Under the pieces are notes generated by a model, which had not been told where the DNA came from, did no database searches, and was given only the letters and a program-made list of their open reading frames with translations. Positions 10,004 to 18,419 of a stretch of 64,000 nucleotides of DNA are shown one piece after another. The DNA is from CALDTK01 sp965215115. Its GTDB lineage: Bacteria > Bacteroidota > Bacteroidia > Chitinophagales > Saprospiraceae. The stretch covers positions 3,472,001 to 3,536,000 of the forward strand of contig OZ244050.1 in NCBI GenBank assembly GCA_965215115.1. Direction: 5' to 3'. Each line of letters begins with the position of its first letter. Within the stretch, counting starts at the first letter, position 1. The translations under genes were made by a program, and so were the position numbers.

Positions 10004-10025
10004 TGACCAACCCTAATCTCGTTTC

Positions 10026-10502
10026 ATGTCAAAGATCAACTACCTCACCCCGGAGGGCAACGAGCGCCTCCGCGCCGAGCTGCACGAGATGAAGACCACC
10101 GGGCGCGCCGCCGCCGCCGCCGCCATCGCCGAGGCACGCGACAAAGGTGACCTCTCCGAGAACGCCGAGTACGACGCGGCCAAGGACGCGCAGGGCATGA
10201 TGGAGGCCAAGATCAACGAGCTGGAAAAGGTTTTGGCGAACGCCCGCGTCCTCGACAAATCCGAACTCTCCAACGACAAGGTGACCGTCCTGAGCACCGT
10301 GCGCCTGCTCGTCGTGAAGACCAAGAAGGAGGTCCGGTACAAACTCGTGAGCAGCTCCGAGGCCTCCTTCAAGGAGAAGAAAATCTCGGTCGATAGCCCG
10401 ATCGGCGCAGGTCTACTCGGACTCACCGTCGGCGACGTAGCCGATATCACAACCCCGGCGGGTACTCAGTCCTTTAAGGTTCTCGAAATCACCATCGAGT
10501 AA
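10026..10502 (+). CDS. greA: Transcription elongation factor GreA
   Basis: 158 residues, normal family length. The N-terminal coiled-coil (residues 1-75) carries LTPEGNERLRAEL, ARDKGDLSENAEYDAAKD (with the acidic tip residues) and LEKVLANARVLD. The C-terminal FKBP-like domain contains SPIGAGLLGLTVGD. GreA binds the secondary channel of RNA polymerase and stimulates cleavage of backtracked transcripts. It is followed after 2 bp by the HIT gene. A 15/16 copy of the interspersed repeat (10229-10244) encodes KVLANA at a position where the family already has a similar sequence. Confidence 0.96.
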   Translation: MSKINYLTPEGNERLRAELHEMKTTGRAAAAAAIAEARDKGDLSENAEYDAAKDAQGMMEAKINELEKVLANARVLDKSELSNDKVTVLSTVRLLVVKTKKEVRYKLVSSSEASFKEKKISVDSPIGAGLLGLTVGDVADITTPAGTQSFKVLEITIE

Positions 10503-10504
10503 GC

Positions 10505-10900
10505 ATGCCGTCTATTTTCACGAAGATCATCCGGGGCGAGGTCCCGAGCTACAAGGTCGCCGAGGACGCCAACCACATCGCCATCCTCGACGTCAACCCC
10601 CTCGTCAATGGCCACACCCTCGTGATCCCGAAGCGCGAAGTCGACTACTACTTCGACCTCAGCGACAGTGAGCTGGCGGACCTTAACGCTTTCGCAAAAC
10701 GCGTTGCCGCGGCCGTCTTCCGTGAGGTACCGTGCCTCCGGATCGGGACGGCCGTCATCGGGCTCGAAGTTCCGCACGTCCACATGCACCTCGTGCCGCT
10801 CAACCAGATGAAGGACATCGACTTCCAGAAGGCGAAACTCTCACCGGACCCCGCGGCCCTCGAGCGGCTCGCCAAGCGCATCCGTGCGGTGTTTCAGTAG
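10505..10900 (+). CDS. HIT family protein (histidine triad nucleotide hydrolase/transferase)
   Basis: 131 residues. The histidine triad motif VPHVHMHLVP is at about residues 91-100, preceded by the typical N-terminus IFTKIIRGEVPSYKVAED and the NGHTLVIPK strand. Family members hydrolyse purine nucleoside phosphoramidates or dinucleotides in the cytoplasm. It starts 2 bp after greA, so the two are probably translated from one transcript. A degenerate repeat copy (10688-10702) encodes AFAKR. Confidence 0.9.
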   Translation: MPSIFTKIIRGEVPSYKVAEDANHIAILDVNPLVNGHTLVIPKREVDYYFDLSDSELADLNAFAKRVAAAVFREVPCLRIGTAVIGLEVPHVHMHLVPLNQMKDIDFQKAKLSPDPAALERLAKRIRAVFQ

Positions 10901-10924
10901 CGGCCGCATTCGACCCGCGTGGGC

Positions 10925-11497
10925 CTACAGCTGCCGACCGGGATTGTGTTCGAGGAAGCTCTTCCACCCGCCGTAGCTCGTGCCCGCGCTCTGAAGAGCC
11001 GAGGACTGATTGAGGTGGCACAGCGCGGTGGCGACGGCGTCGGTAGCGTCGAGCTTCAGGCCAGCGCGGTCGAAGCGCAGGAGTTTCGCCGCCATCTCGG
11101 CCACCTGCTCCTTGCTCGCGTTCCCGTTGCCGGTCACGCTGAGTTTGATCTTCTTCGGCGCGTACTCGGTCACGGGCAGGCCCTTCGACATCGCGACCGC
11201 CATGGCGACGCCCTGCGCCCTGCCGAGCTTCAGCATCGACTGCACGTTCTTGCCGAAGAAGGGTGCCTCTAGGGCGCACTCGGTGGGCCGGTGGAGTTCG
11301 ATTAGCGCGCTCAGGAAGCTATAGATCGACTGGAGCTTCTCCGAGGCCTCGGTGCCCGTGGTACGGTGGACCCCGAGGGCGAGCAGGCGCTGGGCGCGTC
11401 CGTCCTGCTGCAACACCGCGTAGCCCAGCAAGTTAGACCCGGGGTCGATCCCGAGGACTCGTCTCGACTGGGGCTGTTCGCGTGGGCCTAACTTCAC
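10925..11497 (-). CDS. ruvC: Holliday junction endonuclease RuvC
   Basis: 190 residues. RuvC resolves four-way junctions during recombination repair together with RuvAB. The RNase H-like fold and the acidic catalytic set are visible: Asp18 in GIDPGS, Glu77 in ALEAPFFGKN, and the pair of Asp in LDATDAVATALCH near 152-156; the KEQVAEM helix is also present. It is convergent with the HIT gene and divergent from the gene at 11532, with only 34 bp between the two starts, so the promoters overlap. No ruvA or ruvB is nearby. Confidence 0.94.
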   Translation of the reverse strand: MKLGPREQPQSRRVLGIDPGSNLLGYAVLQQDGRAQRLLALGVHRTTGTEASEKLQSIYSFLSALIELHRPTECALEAPFFGKNVQSMLKLGRAQGVAMAVAMSKGLPVTEYAPKKIKLSVTGNGNASKEQVAEMAAKLLRFDRAGLKLDATDAVATALCHLNQSSALQSAGTSYGGWKSFLEHNPGRQL

Positions 11498-11531
11498 CGC
11501 GGCAAGGTAGAGGCCGCGCGCAGAGAAACGG

Positions 11532-12617
11532 ATGATGGTTTTTGGTCATTTGTCGGCGGCGTGGATGCAGTACCGAAAGCACCTCCGGCTGGCGCTAAAC
11601 GGCATCGTGACCCTGGGCCTGGGCTACGCGCTCTACAGACAGTTTTTCGTCGTCAACGATGTCAACGCACTGGTAGAGGGCTTTCGCCAAAACCTGCCGG
11701 CCGGGTTCCTGCCTTTGCTCGCGGTGGTCGCGGGGCTGATGCCGGCCAACCTGGCCCTCGAGGCCTACAAGCTCCGGGTGGCCCTGCCCGACGCCCTCCG
11801 GTCTACCTGGCGCCAAACCCTCGGACAGGTCTGCGGCGGCATTGCGGTAGGGCTGTGGACACCCGGCAGGGTAGGGGAGTTCGCCGGGCGCCTGGCCGGA
11901 ACGTACGCGGCGCAGCGTGCCCCGATGCTCTCGGCCACCGCCATCGGGGGCATCGCGCAGTGGTCACCCTTGCTAATCGGCGGAGGAGCAGCCCTCTTGT
12001 TTTGGCGACAAGCCTCCACCGGCCACACCGCAGCTGCTACGGATGGCTACGCCCTGTACCTCCAGAACTACTTACAGAGCAGCGCAGCCTCGGGCGTCGG
12101 CGCCCTCGCCATCGGGATCGGTGTCTTGACGGCAGTCCTCTTCTGGCGAGCCCCGGCCATCGTACGCTACGTGTCGCGCGTCCGGATGCCCGGGTGGCTG
12201 AGCGCTGTCGCCCGCAGCCTCCGCGTCGCTCAGTTGGGAAGTCGCGATTTTTTGGCCGCGCTCGAAGGTGCCCGCGGGGGTTTGTTCGTCGCCTCCGTGG
12301 CGCGCTACGTGGTCTACCTTTTACAGATGAGCCTGGCGTTCGTAGCTTTCGGACTTCCGGTGGGCGTGCTGAGCGCGGTCGTCGGGACGGCAACGCTTTT
12401 ACTTTTGCACGGTTTCCTGCCCGTACCCCCGGCCCTCCAGGCGGTAGCTCGCATAGAATTTGCGGTCTTGCTATTCGGCTACGCCGATCCTAACGAAGTC
12501 TCAATTGCGGCGGCCTCGCTGTTCATTTTCGCACTAAATCTGGGGCTCCCGGCGTTGATCGGGTGGCTTTTTATTGTTCGACGAAATGTCAAAAACTACC
12601 CACTTCCCAAAGCTTAG
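11532..12617 (+). CDS. LPG-synthase-TM-like integral membrane protein
   Basis: 361 residues with about eight hydrophobic segments spread over the whole length and no soluble domain. The pattern (long polytopic protein, conserved GLWTPGRVGEFAGR loop in the middle, C-terminal RRN tail) matches the lysylphosphatidylglycerol-synthase transmembrane-region family, often annotated UPF0104 or flippase-like domain. The catalytic aminoacyltransferase domain of MprF is absent, so a flippase or lipid-transfer role is inference. An exact repeat copy encodes GFRQN at 11679, and a diverged copy lies near 11998 (LFWRQA). The end overlaps the next gene by about 30 bp. Confidence 0.6.
   Translation: MMVFGHLSAAWMQYRKHLRLALNGIVTLGLGYALYRQFFVVNDVNALVEGFRQNLPAGFLPLLAVVAGLMPANLALEAYKLRVALPDALRSTWRQTLGQVCGGIAVGLWTPGRVGEFAGRLAGTYAAQRAPMLSATAIGGIAQWSPLLIGGGAALLFWRQASTGHTAAATDGYALYLQNYLQSSAASGVGALAIGIGVLTAVLFWRAPAIVRYVSRVRMPGWLSAVARSLRVAQLGSRDFLAALEGARGGLFVASVARYVVYLLQMSLAFVAFGLPVGVLSAVVGTATLLLLHGFLPVPPALQAVARIEFAVLLFGYADPNEVSIAAASLFIFALNLGLPALIGWLFIVRRNVKNYPLPKA
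11679..11694 (-). repeat. exact copy of interspersed 16-mer
   Basis: GGCTTTCGCCAAAACC on the plus strand, read as GFRQN in the membrane protein, a different frame from the copies at 243 and 357. Confidence 0.85.
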
Positions 12618-13497
12618 CGCCGCCCTCGCGATCGTCGTCGGGGCCCTGTTGACCTACGGTTTCTCGGACGCGCAGTGGGTTTTGGCGAAAGCCGAAAAGC
12701 TCGGAATGGAAGCGCAGGAGCAGCGGCTCGCGCGGGGCGTCACGACGGCCACCAAGGAGTGCAATCAGAAGAACGAAGCCTTCGCCGCCGGTGAGCGCGT
12801 GGTCTACAAGCTTTACTACAACCTCAATTTCATCTGGGTACCCGCCGGCGAGGTCGAGTTCAAGATCGAAGACAAGGGCTCGCAGTACAAACTCACCGCC
12901 GTCGGCTCGACGTACTCCAGCTACGAGTGGTTCTTCAAGGTCCGCGACCGCTACGAGTCCTACATCGACAAGGAGACCCTCCTGCCGAGCCTCGCGATCC
13001 GCGACATCCGCGAGGGCAACTACAGCCTCTACGAGCGCGTGGAGTTCGACCAGCGCAACCGCCGCGGGAAGACCTACCGCGGCCACACCAAGGAAGAAGC
13101 CATGCAAAAGGCGACGAGCTTCAAGGCGAACGACTGTCTCCACGACGTGCTCTCGTCGATCTACTCGATGCGCAACTTCTCGCTCGACGAGACCAAACCG
13201 AATACGCGCATCCCGATCTCGGTGATGATGAGCCAGCAGGTGTACCCCCTCAACGTACGCTTCGTCGGCACCGAGACGGACAAGAAGATCAAGGGCCTCG
13301 GCAAGCTCCAGGCCTACGAACTCGCCCCGGAGATCGTGGCCGGGGATGTCTTCAACGAGAACAGCGAGATGCGCGTCTGGGCCAGCACGGCCCCGAGCCA
13401 CGTGCCGGTGCTCATCGAGAGCCCCGTGAGCGTAGGGTCGGTAAAGGCCATCCTCAAGAGTCACCACAAACTACGCTACCCACTCCCCGTGCAGTAG
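12586..13497 (+). CDS. DUF3108 domain-containing protein
   Basis: 303 residues from ATG 12586; a TTG 12 bp upstream is also possible. It has an N-terminal hydrophobic segment (LSAALAIVVGALLTYGF) and then a soluble beta-rich domain. The order GERVVYKLYYNLNFIWVPAGEVEF, a central DRYESYIDKETLLP and a terminal VRFVGTETDKKIKGLGK agree with DUF3108, a family of envelope proteins of unknown function. It overlaps the end of the preceding membrane protein and precedes a DUF4230 gene by 12 bp. An exact 16-mer copy at 12678 encodes VLAKA just after the membrane segment. Confidence 0.75.
   Translation: MSKTTHFPKLSAALAIVVGALLTYGFSDAQWVLAKAEKLGMEAQEQRLARGVTTATKECNQKNEAFAAGERVVYKLYYNLNFIWVPAGEVEFKIEDKGSQYKLTAVGSTYSSYEWFFKVRDRYESYIDKETLLPSLAIRDIREGNYSLYERVEFDQRNRRGKTYRGHTKEEAMQKATSFKANDCLHDVLSSIYSMRNFSLDETKPNTRIPISVMMSQQVYPLNVRFVGTETDKKIKGLGKLQAYELAPEIVAGDVFNENSEMRVWASTAPSHVPVLIESPVSVGSVKAILKSHHKLRYPLPVQ
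12678..12693 (+). repeat. exact copy of interspersed 16-mer
   Basis: GGTTTTGGCGAAAGCC read as VLAKA near the N-terminus of the DUF3108 protein. Confidence 0.85.
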
Positions 13498-13509
13498 GCC
13501 GACCCCGCC

Positions 13510-14115
13510 ATGAGAATCGCCCTACTGCTGCTCAGCCTCCTGCTCGCCTTTCTGTGTGGCTGGCTCTCGCATGGCATCTACCTCCACAACGCCGCGCCGT
13601 CCATCGAGGAGCGCGCCGTCGTCGTCGAGGAGCAGGTCCGCAAGATCGCCAGGCTCGCCACCGTCGAGCAGAGCTACAGCCAGTTCTTCAACCACAAAGA
13701 GGTCGGCTACATCGACCTCCCGATCTTCAACAAGAGCGTCATGATCCGGGCGCGGGCCCGCGTCGTGATGGGCTTCGACCTCGAGGATATCCAGGTGGAG
13801 GTCGACGAGACCTCCAGGCGCGTCCTGATCCGCAACTGGCCCGCGCCGAGCGAGATCGCCTTCGAGGTGGACAGCGAGTACTTCGACATCGACCAGGGCT
13901 TCTTCAACGGTTTCGAGACCCAGGAGCTGAACGCCGTGTCGGACAGGATGAAGTCGGTGCTCCGGTCCAGGATCGATACCGCGGCCCTCGCCGTGGCGTG
14001 CTACGCGCAGGCCGACGACCTGTTGAGCGTCATCGACGACAATCTAGCGATGTCCGGCTGGCGCATCGAGGTCGAAGATTGGCCGGAAGCGGCGCGGACC
14101 GCCGTAGTCGACTAA
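13510..14115 (+). CDS. DUF4230 domain-containing protein
   Basis: 201 residues: an N-terminal signal anchor (MRIALLLLSLLLAFLCGWL) followed by a soluble domain with LATVEQSYSQFF, SVMIRARARVVMGFDLEDI and a C-terminal helix region, as in DUF4230. Members are membrane-anchored, exported and uncharacterised. It lies 12 bp after the DUF3108 gene, probably in the same operon. Confidence 0.72.
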   Translation: MRIALLLLSLLLAFLCGWLSHGIYLHNAAPSIEERAVVVEEQVRKIARLATVEQSYSQFFNHKEVGYIDLPIFNKSVMIRARARVVMGFDLEDIQVEVDETSRRVLIRNWPAPSEIAFEVDSEYFDIDQGFFNGFETQELNAVSDRMKSVLRSRIDTAALAVACYAQADDLLSVIDDNLAMSGWRIEVEDWPEAARTAVVD

Positions 14116-14145
14116 ATTGGCCGGACACAAACCGACCACCCCTAC

Positions 14146-16005
14146 GTGTCCACCATCCTACCGGCCGCTACCGAGCCCACGATCTTCGGCCAGAAGCCCG
14201 CCCTGTTCGTATTGTTCTTCACGGAGATGTGGGAGCGGTTCTCCTACTACGGCATGCGCGTGCTGCTCGTCGTGTTCCTCGTCGACATCGCCTTCGGGGA
14301 GACGCCCTGGTCGCGCGCCGACGCCCTGGCGCTGTACGGCATCTACACGGGCTTCGTGTACTTCACCCCGATGATCGGCGGGATCCTGGCCGACAAGCTG
14401 CTCGGCTACCGCAACGCCGTGCTGCTCGGGGCCTTCGTCATGACGCTCGGCCACGCCGCCATGGCGCTCGAGATCGAGTACGCCTTCTACCTCGGCCTGC
14501 TCCTGCTCATCCTCGGCAACGGGCTCTTCAAGCCCAACATCTCCTCCATCGTCGGCCAGCTCTACCAGGACGAACCCGACCTCAAGGACGGCGCCTACAC
14601 CATCTTCTACATGGGGATCAACGCCGGGGCCTTCCTCGGCATCCTGCTGTGTAGCTACTACGGCGAGAGTCCGGACTACGGCTACAGCTACGGCTTCGGG
14701 CTCGCCGGCGTGTTCATGCTCATCGGCCTCATCCAGTTCTACCTGGCCCAGGGGATCTTCGGCGCCATCGGCCTGCCGCCCTCCCGGGCCGCCGTGGACG
14801 AGGACACCGGGAGCCGTCGCGATGGCACGCCCGGGGTCCGTCGGTCCGCCGGCGTAGAGCCGGACGGCGCCACGATCGACGCGGACTTCCAGAGGGAGCT
14901 ACACGCCCCCGCGGCCGCGGGCGGCGGCCACCCCGTCTCCAGCGGCGACGGACGGGACGGCCCGCGGGCCTTACTCTGGGGCGCGATCGGGATCGTCATC
15001 ACGATCGCGATGTACTTCGTCGTGCGCAGGGTGGCCGGGCCGCAGGACAACGGCCTCCAGGTCTTCAGTCGGCACTTCATGCCCCCGATCATCATCGGCT
15101 CCGTGGTGGGGTTCGTGGGCTGGATCATGTCCGACAAGTCACTCTACAAGGTCGAACGCGACCGCGTGTGGTCGATCATCGTGTTCAGCTTCTTCATCGT
15201 GTTCTTCTGGTGGGCCTTCGAGCAGGCCGGTGGCTCGATGACGATCTTCGCCCTCGACTACACCGACCGCACGCTCGATGCCTCGGGCGCGAGCACGTTC
15301 AAGATCGCTAACCTGTTGCTCACCGTCATCCCGGTGATGGTCCTCACGTGGGTTTTGCTCAAGCTCTTCGGCATCACCTTCAAGCAGTACTCGGCGGCCA
15401 ACCTCGTGCTCGCCCTCGCCTTCGTGATCGTCTGGGGTCTGGTGGGACTGATGCTCTACGAGCAGTTCACCAACGAGAGCCTCGAGGTGCCGGCCGGGTG
15501 GTTCCAGATTTTCAACAGCCTGTTCATCATCTGCTTCGCGCCCGCTTTCGCAAAACTGTGGGAGCGTCGCTTCGCGCTCCTGCGCCGCGGACCGATCAAG
15601 TTCGCCCTCGGGCTGATCCTCCTCGGACTCGGCTTCGCGATCCTCGCCCTCGGGGCGGCCGGTATCCCCGACGGCGCCGAGACGGCCAGCGTGAGCATGT
15701 TCTGGCTCATCGCCGCGTACCTATTCCACACCCTCGGCGAGCTCTGCATCTCGCCGGTGGGCCTGAGCTACGTGTCGAAGCTGGCGCCCGTGCGCCTGAT
15801 CGGACTCATGTTCGGGGTCTTCTTCGTGGCCAACTTCATCGCCAACTTCGCCGGGGGCCTCACCGGCAGCTACATCGAGCCGATCGCGGAGGCGGTTGGG
15901 CTCAGCGGCTTCTTCCTCATCTTCGCCGTCGTCCCGATCGCCGCGGGCCTCGTCTTCATCGCCATCAGCGGCTGGATGAAGCGCATGATGCACGGCATCG
16001 AGTAA
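14146..16005 (+). CDS. POT/PTR family proton-coupled peptide MFS transporter
   Basis: 619 residues from GTG 14146, with about 12-14 membrane segments. Signature residues include FFTEMWERFSYYGMR in TM1 (the E-x-x-E-R-type proton/peptide motif), GGILADKLLGYR and the FYMGINAGAFLG (PTR2) motif. Imports di- and tripeptides with protons across the inner membrane. An unusually long cytoplasmic loop around residues 205-280 is rich in Gly, Arg and Asp (DGTPGVRRSAGVEPDG) and looks poorly conserved. The last third has AFAKLWERRF, a degenerate repeat copy. Confidence 0.9.
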   Translation: MSTILPAATEPTIFGQKPALFVLFFTEMWERFSYYGMRVLLVVFLVDIAFGETPWSRADALALYGIYTGFVYFTPMIGGILADKLLGYRNAVLLGAFVMTLGHAAMALEIEYAFYLGLLLLILGNGLFKPNISSIVGQLYQDEPDLKDGAYTIFYMGINAGAFLGILLCSYYGESPDYGYSYGFGLAGVFMLIGLIQFYLAQGIFGAIGLPPSRAAVDEDTGSRRDGTPGVRRSAGVEPDGATIDADFQRELHAPAAAGGGHPVSSGDGRDGPRALLWGAIGIVITIAMYFVVRRVAGPQDNGLQVFSRHFMPPIIIGSVVGFVGWIMSDKSLYKVERDRVWSIIVFSFFIVFFWWAFEQAGGSMTIFALDYTDRTLDASGASTFKIANLLLTVIPVMVLTWVLLKLFGITFKQYSAANLVLALAFVIVWGLVGLMLYEQFTNESLEVPAGWFQIFNSLFIICFAPAFAKLWERRFALLRRGPIKFALGLILLGLGFAILALGAAGIPDGAETASVSMFWLIAAYLFHTLGELCISPVGLSYVSKLAPVRLIGLMFGVFFVANFIANFAGGLTGSYIEPIAEAVGLSGFFLIFAVVPIAAGLVFIAISGWMKRMMHGIE

Positions 16006-16039
16006 CGTGGGGAAGTCCTAAAGGCGAAAGTTCAAAGTT

Positions 16040-16075
16040 GCTCGTCGTGGCGCGTGTCTCACGCGATGGACGAGC
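16040..16075. terminator. Bidirectional stem-loop between convergent genes
   Basis: GCTCGTC and GACGAGC pair, and an inner GCGCGTG/CACGCG extends the stem. It lies in the 118-bp gap between the peptide transporter and the surA-like gene, which converge. Confidence 0.45.
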
Positions 16076-16123
16076 CTTCCGAGAGGTCACTTTTCACTTT
16101 TTACTTTCCACTCTCCAACTTTA

Positions 16124-17557
16124 CTACGGCTCCACCGCGTACTCGTTCGGCCGCCAGCGGTCCTTGAGCTCGCACTCCTCGACCATGGTCGGGTCTATGC
16201 GGACGTAGGTCTTCTGGATGGTGCTCTCGACCCAGTCGCTCATGATCTCGGCCTTGCGCGACTCGACGGCGGCCTGGCGGATCTTGTCGTAGTCCGTCTT
16301 GAGGCTCGCCTTGTGCGGACGGCTCCGGCTGTCGAGCTGGAAGAGCCGGTAGACGACCTCCCCCGAGCCGGGCGTCTCGAACTGCACCGGGCCACTCACG
16401 CCCCCGACGGTCATGCTGTCGATCGCGAAGAAGGCCACCGGGTCGAGGTCGCCGATCTCGAAGAAGGTGTTGCCCGTGGCCGGGTTCTCGAGCCGGCCCC
16501 CGTTCGAGAAGCTCTGCTGCTTGTCGTCGCCGAACCTCGCGACCGCCTCCCGGAAGAGCATGGAGTCGCTGACGATGAGGTTGCGCACCGAGTCCAACAC
16601 CCGCTCCGCGAGCGCGAGGTCGGCCTCGCCGATCTCCGGCTTGATGAGGATGTGGCGCGTCCGGATGCGGTTGCCGCGCCGCTCGAGGAGCTGGATGATG
16701 TGAAACCCGAACGGGCTCTCCACCACGTCGCTGATCTCGTTGACGTCAAGCCGGTAGGCCGCCGCCTCGAACTCGGGCACGAAGGTGCCGCGGGGGGCCC
16801 ACCCGAGGTCCCCGCCCTGGCGACCGCTGCCCGGGTCGGCGCTCTGCTTGCGGGCCAGCGTCGCGAAGTCCGCGCCCCCGACCACGATCGACTCGCGGAT
16901 GGTGTTGATGCGCTCGAGGGCCACGTCGCGCGCCTCCTTGCTGACCTTCGGCTTGTAGACCAGCTCGCGCAGCTCCACCTCGGAGTTGAAGTACGGCAGA
17001 CTGTCGCTCGGGATGGTCTCGAAGAACTCCTTGACCTGCGAGGGCGTAATCCGCGCCTCGGCGACCACCTTGTTGCGCATCTTCTCGGAGACCAACTGCG
17101 CCCTGAGGTCGTCGCGGAACTGGGTCTTCACCTCGGAGATCGTCTGCCCGTAGTACTCCTCGAACTGCTTTACGTCGTTGTTCATCATCCCGAGGATGCG
17201 GGTGAAGCGGGCGTCGAGTTGCTGCTCCACCGTGGCCTCGGTCACTTCGACGCTGTCGAGCTTGGCCTGGTTGACCAGCAGGTTGGCCGTCATGATCTGC
17301 TCGAAGATCTGGCAGCGGTCGCGCTGCGAGACGGGCTTGCCGCCCTGCGAGGCCGCGAGCGCGACCTGCTCCTCGAGGTCGGAGAGCAGCACGAGCTCCC
17401 CGCCGACGGTCGCGATGACGCGGTCGATGATCTGCGTGGTTTGCGCAAACGCATTACCGCCCAAGCCGAGCAGCGTAAGCAGCAGCACAAGCGCAAATGC
17501 GCGTGTCACGCGGTGGGGTAGACTAAGGATTGGTGCCGACATATATTTTGACTTCAT
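16124..17557 (-). CDS. SurA-like periplasmic peptidyl-prolyl isomerase
   Basis: 477 residues. Signal peptide (ALVLLLTLLGLGGNAFAQ); SurA N-domain beginning IIDRVIATVGGELVLLSDLE; two parvulin (rotamase) modules, the first around residues 185-295 (QGGDLGWAPRGTFVPEF, ending SPFGFHIIQLLERRG) and the second starting at TRHILIKP. It chaperones outer-membrane proteins in the periplasm. The start at 17557 overlaps the stop of the preceding lipoprotein gene (17523); an internal ATG at 17542 is possible. It is third in an operon of three foldases. Confidence 0.88.
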   Translation of the reverse strand: MKSKYMSAPILSLPHRVTRAFALVLLLTLLGLGGNAFAQTTQIIDRVIATVGGELVLLSDLEEQVALAASQGGKPVSQRDRCQIFEQIMTANLLVNQAKLDSVEVTEATVEQQLDARFTRILGMMNNDVKQFEEYYGQTISEVKTQFRDDLRAQLVSEKMRNKVVAEARITPSQVKEFFETIPSDSLPYFNSEVELRELVYKPKVSKEARDVALERINTIRESIVVGGADFATLARKQSADPGSGRQGGDLGWAPRGTFVPEFEAAAYRLDVNEISDVVESPFGFHIIQLLERRGNRIRTRHILIKPEIGEADLALAERVLDSVRNLIVSDSMLFREAVARFGDDKQQSFSNGGRLENPATGNTFFEIGDLDPVAFFAIDSMTVGGVSGPVQFETPGSGEVVYRLFQLDSRSRPHKASLKTDYDKIRQAAVESRKAEIMSDWVESTIQKTYVRIDPTMVEECELKDRWRPNEYAVEP

Positions 17558-18419
17558 CGCGCTGGAGCGCGTCGTTATAGACTTTCGTGATGTACGTCTC
17601 GAGGTAGGCCGCGCGGCGCTGCTCGAGGATCATTTTCCGGAGCCGGGGCTCGATGTACGACAGGGGCGCCTTCTGCCCGCGGCGCACGGACTCGAAGACG
17701 GTCACGAGGTAAACGGCGTCCCCGTCCTCGATAACGCGCGAACCCGTGGGAATGTCGCCGGCGCCCTTCGGGAGGGCCAACTCCAACTCCGGGGCCTCGT
17801 ACCAGCGCCGGGCGTCGAGGAGGGCGAGCGTCGCGACCTCGTCGGCGAGTTGCCGCAGCCGCGGGGGCACCAGGCCATCGGCCGCCTCGCGCCACGCGGC
17901 CTCGAGGTCGCCCAGGCGCGGGTGCGTCGACGGCGCCTTGAGCACGTAGGCCCGCACGAGCTGGTGCGGGGCCTCGAGGTTGTCGTCCATCCCGTCGTAG
18001 ACCTCCTGGATGAGGGCCGCGTCCACGACGGTGTCCACGCCGGTGGTGAGCAGTTGCTCCTCGAGGCGGTGGCGCTGGAGACTCGCGCGGTAGTCGTCCA
18101 CGAGGCGGTCGATCGCGCGGTCTTCGCCCACCGAAGCCTCGGCCTGGATGATCACGCTCGCTTCCCGGGCCCAGCGCACCACGTAGTTGCGCAGGATGTT
18201 GACGCTGTCCGCCGGGGCGGTGCCTGCCGGCACGAGGTCCCCGACGTCCGAGGCGTGCAGTTCGCGGTCGCCGACCCGGGCCAGCAGGGGGCTCTCGTCT
18301 CGCTCGGCGGCGAAGTAGCCGCACGCCGCCAGCCCGCACGCGCACAGCGCCACGGAGGTGAGGTTGCACAGCGCCACGGCGGCGAGGTAGCCTGACGACC
18401 GTCGGGGGGGCGGGGTCAC
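17523..18419 (-). CDS. Parvulin-operon lipoprotein, PPIase-associated
   Basis: 298 residues if it starts at GTG 18419, which overlaps the TGA of the upstream gene (GTGA). The N-terminus has a lipobox (CGLAACGYF), so it should be lipid-anchored. After it, LARVGDRELHASDVGDLVP resembles the N-terminal region of SurA/PrsA proteins, and the rest is helical with no clear parvulin catalytic domain. Position between two PPIases suggests a divergent chaperone partner. The frame is open further upstream to 18845, but that part is antisense-free overlap with the previous gene and unlikely to be coding. Confidence 0.7.
   Translation of the reverse strand: MTPPPRRSSGYLAAVALCNLTSVALCACGLAACGYFAAERDESPLLARVGDRELHASDVGDLVPAGTAPADSVNILRNYVVRWAREASVIIQAEASVGEDRAIDRLVDDYRASLQRHRLEEQLLTTGVDTVVDAALIQEVYDGMDDNLEAPHQLVRAYVLKAPSTHPRLGDLEAAWREAADGLVPPRLRQLADEVATLALLDARRWYEAPELELALPKGAGDIPTGSRVIEDGDAVYLVTVFESVRRGQKAPLSYIEPRLRKMILEQRRAAYLETYITKVYNDALQRDEVKIYVGTNP

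Noticed and set aside
12927..14654. 575-residue plus-strand frame across DUF3108, DUF4230 and the transporter
   Set aside because: Arg/Pro-rich shadow frame covering three well-supported genes.
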